A stretch of DNA of 11,433 nt from Actinomycetota bacterium. GTDB taxonomy: Bacteria > Actinomycetota > Actinomycetes > Streptosporangiales > Streptosporangiaceae. Under the pieces are notes generated by a model. The model made no database searches and was not told the origin of the DNA. It worked only from the letters and a program-made list of their open reading frames with translations. A program made the position numbers and the translations under genes. Below, piece by piece: positions 6,448 through 11,433 of this stretch. The DNA lies in assembly GCA_003140115.1 (NCBI GenBank), contig PLIQ01000089.1, positions 1 to 11,433 on the forward strand, written 5' to 3'. Position 1 is the first letter of the stretch, and each line of letters opens with the position of its first letter.

Positions 6448-7170
6448 GTGCCTAGAAAACCGGACGCGAATGCCGTCGAGGGCAAAGGCTCCGGGGACGC
6501 CGGCTCGAAGTCGGTGAGGACCCGGGAGCGGATCCTCGACGCCGCCGCGCACGTACTGAGCCGCAAGGGGTACGCGGGCACGCGGCTGAGCGACGTGGCC
6601 GATCAGGCCGAGATCCAGGCCCCGGCGATCTACTACTACTTCCCGTCCCGCGATGACCTGATCGAGGAGGTCATATGGTCGGGCATCGCGCACATGCGCG
6701 AGCACCTGGCCCAGGTGATGGCCGCGCTGCCGCCCGACGCCGATCCGCTTGACCGCATCGACGCCGCGGTCGAGGCGCACCTGCGGTACGCACTGGAGAT
6801 CTCCGACTACACGACCGCGTCGATCCGGAATGCGGGGCAGGTCCCGGAAGCCATCGCGGTCAGGCACACGGCCGAGGCGTCCCAGTACGGCGACATGTGG
6901 CGCAAGCTGCTGCAGGACGCGGAGAACGCGGGCTTGCTACGGCCCGATCTGGACCCGATGGCGGCCCGGATGCTGGTCCTGGGCGCGCTCAACTGGGCGG
7001 CCGAGTGGTGGAATCCGCGGCGAGGCTCGCTCGACGCCGTGGTGCGGACCGCGCAATCCCTGGTCCGGCACGGGCTAGGACCCGTCCCCGCCGCGGGCGA
7101 CGACCCGGCCGGGGTTCCCGGGTCTACGGCGCGGAAGTCGCGCACCCGGCGACGGCCCGTGACCAGCTGA
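6448..7170 (+). CDS. TetR-family transcriptional regulator
   Basis: This 240-residue DNA-binding regulator is probably a ligand-responsive repressor. The N-terminal helix-turn-helix spans about 24-70: RTRERILDAAAHVLSRKGY (24-42), then LSDVADQAEIQAPAIYYYFPSRDDL (47-71), with the recognition helix ending in the family-typical YYYF. The ligand domain (about 75-205) contains the NWAAEWWNP segment (182-190), reminiscent of the KstR2/FadR-like C-terminal class, many of which sense acyl-CoA thioesters. The last 35 residues are a basic, Arg/Pro-rich tail. GTG 6448 is used because the ORF opens there, 6 nt after a TATCAT -10 box, with no Shine-Dalgarno. Its start is 23 bp from the divergent MaoC-like gene, so autoregulation and control of the 6424-1808 minus-strand block are likely. 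The ligand, perhaps an acyl-CoA made by the adjacent ligase, is inference. Confidence 0.92.
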   Translation: MPRKPDANAVEGKGSGDAGSKSVRTRERILDAAAHVLSRKGYAGTRLSDVADQAEIQAPAIYYYFPSRDDLIEEVIWSGIAHMREHLAQVMAALPPDADPLDRIDAAVEAHLRYALEISDYTTASIRNAGQVPEAIAVRHTAEASQYGDMWRKLLQDAENAGLLRPDLDPMAARMLVLGALNWAAEWWNPRRGSLDAVVRTAQSLVRHGLGPVPAAGDDPAGVPGSTARKSRTRRRPVTS

Positions 7171-7225
7171 GGTCCCTCGTCTCGCTTCATTGCGCACGGC
7201 CTCGTCTGCCCAGGTCCGAGCGCTG

Positions 7226-7256
7226 TTGTCATAGAGGATTCTTTTAATTTAGATTA
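7226..7256 (+). promoter_or_regulatory. Promoter of the lipase-like gene with overlapping palindrome
   Basis: TTGTCA (7226-7231) and TAGATT (7250-7255) are separated by 18 nt and resemble -35 and -10 boxes. Transcription would start near 7262, giving a leader of about 33 nt before ATG 7295. The region is sharply AT-rich compared with its surroundings. TAATTTAGATTA (7245-7256) overlaps the -10 box and matches its own reverse complement at 10 of 12 positions, so it may be an operator. Confidence 0.55.
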
Positions 7257-7294
7257 GTTTTACCGGATCCCAGTCGCCTCGAGAGGACGGCCAG

Positions 7295-8179
7295 ATGCCA
7301 GCGAGCACGTTCCGTTATCCGTCGTCCGATGGCGCGCAGATCGCCGCCTACCGGTGGGCCCCGGCGGATGAGCCCCGGGCGGTGATCCAGCTCACCCACG
7401 GGATGGGCGAGCACGCGCGGCGCTACGACTACGTGGCCCGGGCCCTGAACGACGCCGGTTTCGCCGTCTACGCCCAGGATCACCGCGGGCACGGGGGCAG
7501 CGCCGACCCCGAGGCACTCGGTGACATGGGCCCGGGCAGCTGGCCGGCTTTGGTCGACGACGTCGGCCTGCTCTCCGCCCACATCCGAGCAGAACACCCC
7601 GGCCTGCCGCTGATCCTGCTCGGACACAGCATGGGGTCGTTCGCCGTGCAGCAGTACCTGCTCGATCACAGCGCCGATGTCGACGGCGCCGTGCTGACCG
7701 GCACCGCGGCGATCGACGTGCTGGAGCCGGCCCTGGACCTAGACCAGCCACTGGACCTGGCCATCTTCAACGCGGCGTTCCAGCCCGCCCGTACCGACTA
7801 CGACTGGCTATCCCGCGACGAGACGATCGTCGACGCCTACGTCGCCGATCCGTACTGCGGCTTCGGGATCGATCCCGCGTCCGCCAAGCTGATGTTCCTC
7901 GGCGCCCGCCGGGTCGCCGACCCGGCCCAGGTCGCGGCCATCACACCGGGCCTGCCGCTCTACATCGCCGTCGGCGAGGCCGACCCGGTCAACGGCGGCC
8001 TAGGGCTGCTCACCCCGCTGACCGACCGGTACGCGGCCGCGGGCCTGACCGACGTGACGGTCCGTACCTATCCCGGCGCCCGCCACGAGGTGCTGAACGA
8101 GACCAACCGGGACCAGATCATCGGCGAGCTCATCAGTTGGATCAACCGCGTCCTGGCCAGCACCCGTGAGGGCAGCTAA
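7295..8179 (+). CDS. Alpha/beta hydrolase, monoacylglycerol-lipase-like
   Basis: The protein is predicted to hydrolyse monoacylglycerols or related esters to a free fatty acid and alcohol. At 294 residues it has the Hydrolase_4 (S33-like) fold with a full catalytic triad: Ser112 in GHSMGS (110-115), Asp230 in VGEADPV (226-232) and His264 in GARHEVLNE (261-269). The oxyanion/HGxG region is THGMGEH (34-40). GHGGS (65-69) and the DDVGLLSAHI helix (88-97) are also typical of this family. The cap region (about 145-200) is unremarkable. There is no signal peptide, so it is probably cytoplasmic. ATG 7295 has GAGAGGA (7281-7287) at 7-nt spacing and an AT-rich promoter upstream. It follows the TetR gene by 124 bp on the same strand but likely has its own promoter. 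The released fatty acid could feed the acyl-CoA synthetase in this window, an idea resting on position only. Confidence 0.9.
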   Translation: MPASTFRYPSSDGAQIAAYRWAPADEPRAVIQLTHGMGEHARRYDYVARALNDAGFAVYAQDHRGHGGSADPEALGDMGPGSWPALVDDVGLLSAHIRAEHPGLPLILLGHSMGSFAVQQYLLDHSADVDGAVLTGTAAIDVLEPALDLDQPLDLAIFNAAFQPARTDYDWLSRDETIVDAYVADPYCGFGIDPASAKLMFLGARRVADPAQVAAITPGLPLYIAVGEADPVNGGLGLLTPLTDRYAAAGLTDVTVRTYPGARHEVLNETNRDQIIGELISWINRVLASTREGS

Positions 8180-8367
8180 GCCGGGGCAAGGGCCGCACCA
8201 GGGTCTATGAACGGCTAGGGCAGCTCGCCGATACCGGACGAGACGGACCAACACCAACCGCCACCAGGGAAAGGGCTGATGCCAGACGATCCGACCCGCC
8301 AATGACCGGCTCCGGCACCGACTGAAAGAACGAGCGATGAAGGACCAGTCGCGTAAGCGCGCGGCGG
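8180..8367. other. Gene-free stretch downstream of the lipase-like gene
   Basis: About 190 bp with no convincing gene. A plus-strand reading from about 8194 stays open for some 40 codons before a stop near 8324, and a 49-codon ORF starts at 8337. Neither has a Shine-Dalgarno or recognisable motif, and the second runs through both hairpins and into the Nudix gene. It may be a decayed remnant or plain spacer. Confidence 0.4.
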
Positions 8368-8394
8368 CGGAGACAATCACCAGGTTTGTCTCCG
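8368..8394. terminator. Hairpin between convergent lipase-like and Nudix genes (distal)
   Basis: CGGAGACAA (8368-8376) and TTGTCTCCG (8386-8394) are perfect 9-bp complements around a 9-nt loop. It lies 45 nt past the Nudix stop and about 190 nt past the lipase-like stop. No T-run follows on either strand. It is likely a terminator for one or both converging transcripts. Confidence 0.5.
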
Positions 8395-8402
8395 AACCCA
8401 TC

Positions 8403-8439
8403 GCCGGTGGCCAGCCCGGGCTCGGGTTGCTGGCCCGGC
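8403..8439. terminator. Hairpin abutting the Nudix stop codon
   Basis: GGCCAGC (8409-8415) pairs with GCTGGCC (8429-8435), and GCCG (8403-8406) pairs with CGGC (8436-8439) beyond a 2-nt bulge, giving an 11-bp GC-rich stem. It begins directly after the Nudix stop codon (8440-8442) on the minus strand. With the neighbouring hairpin at 8368-8394 it forms a tandem pair in the convergent gap. No T-run is present, which is common in high-GC actinobacteria. Confidence 0.5.
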
Positions 8440-8901
8440 TCAGAGATACCCGGTCGCTGAGAGCAGAGCGCGGGAGAATCGGCTGAGCTCCAGCCGGGGA
8501 AGTTGTTCGGGGGCGAACCAGGCGATGTCGGTGAGCTCGTCGTCGCTGACGGCCGGGGAACCATCGATGATCGCGGCCTCGTACACCGCGGTGACGTAGG
8601 CGGTACGGTCCCCGTTCGGATAGCTGACCTGGTAGTCGGGGCCGCCGAGGACGTCCAGCAGGCGCCTCAGCCGGACGTCGACGCCGATCTCTTCACGGGT
8701 CTCGCGGACCGCCGCCTGGGCCGGGGACTCGCCGGGCTCAACGGCACCGCCGAGCACGGCCCATCCGTCGTCGTGACCAGCGTGCCGGACGAGTAGCAGC
8801 CGCCCGGCCTGGTCAACGGGGAGCACCGAGACCGCCGGGAGCAGCAGCAGGTCGTGTCCGACGGCCGCCCGCAGCCGCACGATATGCGCCGGGATGCTCA
8901 T
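8440..8901 (-). CDS. Nudix hydrolase
   Basis: The predicted activity is Mg2+-dependent hydrolysis of a nucleoside diphosphate linked to another moiety, in the cytoplasm; the substrate is not identifiable. The 153 residues contain a complete Nudix box at 52-74: G52, five residues, E58, seven residues, then RETREEIGV (66-74) with the metal-binding E67, E70 and E71. The N-terminus MSIPAHIVRLRAAVGHDLLLLPAV is typical of small actinobacterial Nudix proteins, which is why ATG 8901 is preferred to ATG 8928, nine codons upstream. No good Shine-Dalgarno is visible before either start; instead a 6-bp dyad abuts ATG 8901. The gene diverges from the glyoxalase-like gene and converges on the lipase-like gene, so it is probably monocistronic. 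Confidence 0.9.
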   Translation of the reverse strand: MSIPAHIVRLRAAVGHDLLLLPAVSVLPVDQAGRLLLVRHAGHDDGWAVLGGAVEPGESPAQAAVRETREEIGVDVRLRRLLDVLGGPDYQVSYPNGDRTAYVTAVYEAAIIDGSPAVSDDELTDIAWFAPEQLPRLELSRFSRALLSATGYL

Positions 8902-8919
8902 CTGGGCACCGTTCCCAGA
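8901..8919. promoter_or_regulatory. Dyad at the Nudix start codon
   Basis: TCTGGG (8901-8906) and CCCAGA (8914-8919) are perfect inverted arms with a 7-nt centre. The arm at 8901 includes the A of the Nudix ATG. It could be an operator, or an RNA hairpin limiting initiation. Only the symmetry is observed. Confidence 0.3.
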
Positions 8920-9006
8920 CCTGAGCATGGCCAAGCGCGCCAGATCGCGTCAACGGGATTCAGGGGGCGCGCGGCCGACACGGAGGCTGGGATGGTATGA
9001 GGGTGC

Positions 9007-9017
9007 GGACAGTGTCC
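9007..9017. promoter_or_regulatory. Operator-like palindrome upstream of the glyoxalase-like gene
   Basis: GGACAGTGTCC is a perfect 5-bp dyad around a central G. It lies 6 nt before the GGAGGAG Shine-Dalgarno (9024-9030). A possible -10 hexamer TATGAG is at 8996-9001, which would put the dyad over the transcription start. The -10 call is weak; the dyad is certain. Confidence 0.35.
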
Positions 9018-9036
9018 CGCGTGGGAGGAGAGCACA

Positions 9037-9486
9037 ATGCCAGGGCAGATTCCAGCCGGTGACATCCATCACCTACGGCTTACGGTGACTGACGTCCGGC
9101 GCAGCCGGGAGTTCTATACGAGCCTGCTCGGCTTTCAGGTGGCGGCGGAGTCGCCCCCGCCCGACGACCCGGCGGCGGACCAGGTGTTCGCCATCTTGTT
9201 CGGCGGCGTGGTGATGGTCCGCGGCAACCTGATTATGGGGCTGCGGCCGATGGCGCCCGCCGGAGACCATTTCGACCCGGACCGGGTCGGTCTTGACCAT
9301 CTCAGCTTGGGCGTGGCCAGCCGGGAGGATCTCGAGCAGGCGGCCACGCTGTTCGATGAGCGCGGCGTGACTCATGGCGTGATCACGCGCCTGCCGTCGT
9401 TCGGTATCGACGTCCTGTCTTTCGAAGACCCCGACGGCATCCAGCTGGAGCTCACCGCGCCGGTAGCGCCGGCCGACGGCGGCTAG
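9037..9486 (+). CDS. Glyoxalase/VOC-superfamily protein
   Basis: This belongs to the vicinal-oxygen-chelate fold family, which includes glyoxalases, dioxygenases and resistance proteins. At 149 residues it has two beta-alpha-beta-beta-beta modules. The first opens with DIHHLRLTVTDVRRSREFY (9-27) and LLGFQV (30-35). The second opens with LDHLSLGV (86-93) and ends at FEDPDGIQLELT (129-140). Likely metal ligands are His12 (or His11), His88 and Glu138, so a metal site looks intact. The substrate cannot be predicted; similar stand-alone proteins are often annotated only as VOC. The start is secure: ATG 9037 with GGAGGAG (9024-9030) 6 nt upstream. It runs tail-to-tail into the YjbR-like gene, and the two stop codons share the CTAG at 9483-9486. 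Confidence 0.9.
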   Translation: MPGQIPAGDIHHLRLTVTDVRRSREFYTSLLGFQVAAESPPPDDPAADQVFAILFGGVVMVRGNLIMGLRPMAPAGDHFDPDRVGLDHLSLGVASREDLEQAATLFDERGVTHGVITRLPSFGIDVLSFEDPDGIQLELTAPVAPADGG

Positions 9487-9869
9487 TGACGCCTCGGGCC
9501 AGGATCCGTCTCGCGCTCATCAGGCAGGCCGTGCGGGACGCGCATCCGCCACGCGTCGGTCACGAGCTCGGTCAGGCGTTCGACATCCACCTCCGCCAGG
9601 CGCAGCATCACCAGCGGCCAGCCGTCGTACCCGGACACGGTGAAGAAGACCTCGGGCTCCCCTAGGAGCAGAGCCTGCTTCTCGGCCTCGTCGCCGACGA
9701 ACAGCACCGCGATGTCGGTCCGGATGACCCGGCGCTGGCCATGGCGGCGTTCGGGGTAGGACCAGACGAAGCCCTTGCCGCCGACCCGGAAGTCGAAGCC
9801 GTCACTGTCGATCTCCTCCACGTTGGGCAGGGCCAGCGCGAGACGCCGCACGTCATCGGCGTCGGCCAT
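9483..9869 (-). CDS. MmcQ/YjbR-family protein
   Basis: A small (128 aa) protein of the MmcQ/YjbR superfamily, which has a CyaY-like or double-wing DNA-binding-like fold; its biochemical role is unsettled. Family-typical features are the N-terminal LALALPNVEE (10-19), GKGFVW (31-36), the central segment VFFTVSGYDGWPLVMLRL (74-91) and the C-terminal helix ELVTDAWRMRVP (101-112). ATG 9869 is preceded by GGAGGAG with 7-nt spacing, one of the best Shine-Dalgarno sequences here. The gene starts 35 bp after the GlcD-type oxidase stop on the same strand and is probably co-transcribed with it. No functional link between the two is known to me. It is complete and typical in length. Confidence 0.9.
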   Translation of the reverse strand: MADADDVRRLALALPNVEEIDSDGFDFRVGGKGFVWSYPERRHGQRRVIRTDIAVLFVGDEAEKQALLLGEPEVFFTVSGYDGWPLVMLRLAEVDVERLTELVTDAWRMRVPHGLPDERETDPGPRRH

Positions 9870-9904
9870 CGTGTTTCTCCTCCGATCGCTCCGTCAGCAG
9901 CCGA

Positions 9905-11323
9905 CTAACCTTTGCCTGGGTTGAAGATCTCGCGCGGATCCAGCGCGTGGCGGACGGCCGACTGCAGCGCCAGCGCTCCCGGGTCGAGCTCACGACGCAT
10001 GCCATCGCGCTTGAGGATCCCGATGCCGTGCTCGCCGGTGACCGTGCCGCCGAGGGCGATCGCCGCGTCGAGCAGTTCCTCGAACGCCGCCTGGGCCGCG
10101 AGCCGGGCGGCTTCGTCACCAGCCTGGGTGACCAGCAGCGGATGCAGGTTCCCGTCCCCGGCGTGCGCGATCGTCGCGATCCGCACTCCGTGCCGCGCGC
10201 CGATCTGGTTGACCTGTTCCAGCATCGCGGGAACCTGGGAGCGCGGGACGCAGACATCCTCGGTGAGTACCGGGCCGAGCCGTTCGAGCGCCGGGTAGGC
10301 CAGCCGCCGGGCCTCGAACAGCGCCTCGGCTTCCGTGTCGTCGGTCGACTGCTCCACCCACATCGCTCCGGCGTCGGTCATGGCGGCGGCGATGTCCGCC
10401 GCCTCGGCGGCACCCGACTCCCCCGGCGTGTCGACACGGGCCAGCAGCAGCGCCGCGGCGTCCGCCCCGATGCCCATGTGCTTCCACTCCTCCACTGCCT
10501 CCAGGCAGGCCCGGTCGAGGAGCTCGAGGACCGCGGGGGTCAGCCCGCGCCGGGCGATCTGAGCTCCGGCCTGACCGGACGTGACCAGATCGGCGAAGGC
10601 GCCGACCACGGTGCGCGGCGTGCCGGCCCGGGCGGGCCGCAGCCGCAGCGTCACCTCGGTCACCACGCCGAGCGTGCCCTCGGATCCGACGAACAGCCCG
10701 ACCAGGTCGAGGCCTGCGACGCCCTTGGTGGTGCGCCGCCCGAGGCGTACCGCCTCGCCGTACGCGACGGGGCCGCCTACGACGGCGCGCAGGCCCAGCA
10801 CGTAGTCGCGAGTCACGCCGTACTTCAGGCAGCACAGGCCGCCCGCGTTGGTGGCGACGTTGCCGCCGATCGTGGACCACTCGGCGCTGGCCGGGTCCGG
10901 CGGGTACCACAGGCCGCGCTCGGCCACGGCGGCCTTGAGGTCATTGTTGATCACGCCCGGCTGCACGACGGCCACCAGGTTGTCCGGGTCGATTTCGAGG
11001 ATCTGGTTCATCGCGGACAGGTCGAGGATGACGCAGCCGCCGACCGCGTTGGCGCCACCTGACAAGCCGGTGCCCGCCCCGCGCGGGACGACCGGGGCAC
11101 CGAGTTCGGCGCAGACGCGCACCACGTGCTGGACCTCGGCCTCCGAGCGGGCCCGGACACCGACGGCGGCCTGCCCGGCCGGTGCCCACTCTGCGTGGTC
11201 GAGCGAGATGGCGGCGAGTACGTCGGGGTCGACCACGAGACGTTCGACTGGGAGCCCGCGGCTCAGCGCCTCGATGAGAACGCTGGGGTTCACCTTCAGC
11301 TCGGGCTGGTACGCAAGATCCAT
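9905..11323 (-). CDS. FAD-linked oxidase, GlcD-type (glycolate / D-lactate dehydrogenase family)
   Basis: This flavoenzyme should oxidise a 2-hydroxy acid such as glycolate or D-lactate to the 2-oxo acid. Of its 472 residues, the N-terminal half is the PCMH-type FAD-binding domain, with PRGAGTGLSGGA (80-91) binding the pyrophosphate, GGNVATNAGGL (153-163), GVTRDYVLGL (169-178) and GSEGTLGVVTEVTL (213-226). The C-terminal FAD-oxidase domain has the metal/substrate motif AHAGDGNLHP (386-395), GTVTGEHGIG (426-435) and the terminal IFNPGKG (466-472). All signatures are intact. No GlcE or GlcF subunit is visible in the window, so it may work as a stand-alone dehydrogenase or with partners elsewhere. 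ATG 11323 has AGGG at 7-nt spacing, overlapped by a dyad. It is the first gene of a two-gene unit with the YjbR-like gene. Glycolate versus D-lactate cannot be decided from sequence alone. Confidence 0.93.
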   Translation of the reverse strand: MDLAYQPELKVNPSVLIEALSRGLPVERLVVDPDVLAAISLDHAEWAPAGQAAVGVRARSEAEVQHVVRVCAELGAPVVPRGAGTGLSGGANAVGGCVILDLSAMNQILEIDPDNLVAVVQPGVINNDLKAAVAERGLWYPPDPASAEWSTIGGNVATNAGGLCCLKYGVTRDYVLGLRAVVGGPVAYGEAVRLGRRTTKGVAGLDLVGLFVGSEGTLGVVTEVTLRLRPARAGTPRTVVGAFADLVTSGQAGAQIARRGLTPAVLELLDRACLEAVEEWKHMGIGADAAALLLARVDTPGESGAAEAADIAAAMTDAGAMWVEQSTDDTEAEALFEARRLAYPALERLGPVLTEDVCVPRSQVPAMLEQVNQIGARHGVRIATIAHAGDGNLHPLLVTQAGDEAARLAAQAAFEELLDAAIALGGTVTGEHGIGILKRDGMRRELDPGALALQSAVRHALDPREIFNPGKG

Positions 11324-11326
11324 GCT

Positions 11327-11341
11327 AGAACCCTAAGTTCT
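11327..11341. promoter_or_regulatory. Dyad overlapping the ribosome binding site of the GlcD-type gene
   Basis: AGAAC (11327-11331) and GTTCT (11337-11341) form a perfect inverted repeat with a 5-nt centre. It lies 3 nt from the start codon and covers the AGGG Shine-Dalgarno. It looks like an operator half-site pair. The 5-nt spacing does not fit the GAAC-N4-GTTC LexA pattern. Symmetry is seen; the binding protein is unknown. Confidence 0.35.
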
Positions 11342-11378
11342 GATCGGCCGGGCTGCCATCTCGGTAAGAGAAAGCGGT

Positions 11379-11433
11379 TCAGGTGGGGACGTCCTGAGCG
11401 GCCGACCGGGCTTCCAGGAGCTGGCCGAGGACG
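11379..11433 (-). CDS. Probable C-terminal end of an upstream gene (partial at window edge)
   Basis: Reading the minus strand from the right edge gives 17 codons, VLGQLLEARSAAQDVPT, ended by a TGA at 11379-11381. Fifteen of the 17 codons end in G or C, matching coding regions here, and the stop lies 55 bp before the GlcD-type start, a normal gap between same-strand genes. The fragment is too short to name a family. It may also be chance. Confidence 0.4.
   Translation of the reverse strand, partial: VLGQLLEARSAAQDVPT

Noticed and set aside
8337..8486. Small plus-strand ORF (49 codons) after the lipase-like gene
   Set aside because: No Shine-Dalgarno or homology signal, and it runs through both terminator-like hairpins and into the Nudix 3' end.
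9459..9473. Short GCCGG/CCGGC hairpin at the end of the VOC gene as terminator
   Set aside because: Only 5 bp, within coding sequence and common by chance in such GC-rich DNA.
9947..11062. Plus-strand ORF of 371 codons opposite the GlcD-type gene
   Set aside because: The opposite strand has complete family motifs over the same span; this product is low-complexity and unrecognisable.
11327..11341. SOS (LexA) box
   Set aside because: Actinobacterial LexA sites have a 4-nt centre between GAAC and GTTC; here the centre is 5 nt and the gene has no repair role.

Overview
The window looks like a chromosomal segment of a high-GC actinobacterium. By eye it is about 70% G+C, codon third positions are strongly G/C, and it carries many actinobacterial-type families: an FadD-like ligase, a double-hotdog MaoC protein, a TetR regulator, and a membrane protein with a Gly/Pro/Tyr tail. 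Several starts lack a Shine-Dalgarno sequence and have a -10-like hexamer 6-7 nt upstream, as expected for leaderless transcripts. I cannot name the genus. There is no insertion sequence, phage gene, CRISPR array, tRNA or rRNA, and coding is dense on both strands.

Left part (1-6424). A plus-strand FAD-binding dehydrogenase (97-1857) runs into the end of a minus-strand block. In transcription order the block is MaoC-like hydratase (6424-5333), YdbC-like aldo/keto reductase (5266-4397), acyl-CoA synthetase (4356-2830) and a polytopic membrane protein (2725-1808). The enzymes suggest breakdown of a carboxylic acid: activation to a CoA thioester, flavin-dependent desaturation, hydration, and a carbonyl/alcohol redox step. 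The substrate cannot be read from the sequence.

Middle (6425-8179). A TetR-family regulator (6448-7170) diverges from the MaoC gene across only 23 bp and is the obvious candidate regulator of the block. It is followed by a monoacylglycerol-lipase-like hydrolase (7295-8179) with its own AT-rich promoter. A lipase releasing fatty acids would fit an acyl-CoA pathway, but the link is inferred from position only.

Right part (8180-11433). This holds unrelated housekeeping-type genes: a Nudix hydrolase (minus) divergent from a glyoxalase/VOC protein (plus), and a two-gene minus-strand unit of a GlcD-type FAD-linked oxidase and an MmcQ/YjbR protein. The last 17 codons of another minus-strand gene probably lie at the right edge.

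I see no clear evidence of a wholly new system. The most unusual features are a 12-bp perfect hairpin inside the 3' end of the FAD dehydrogenase gene, placed to end transcription of both convergent units; a 23-bp divergent promoter whose two -10-like elements overlap and appear leaderless on both sides; and several perfect dyads at gene starts.
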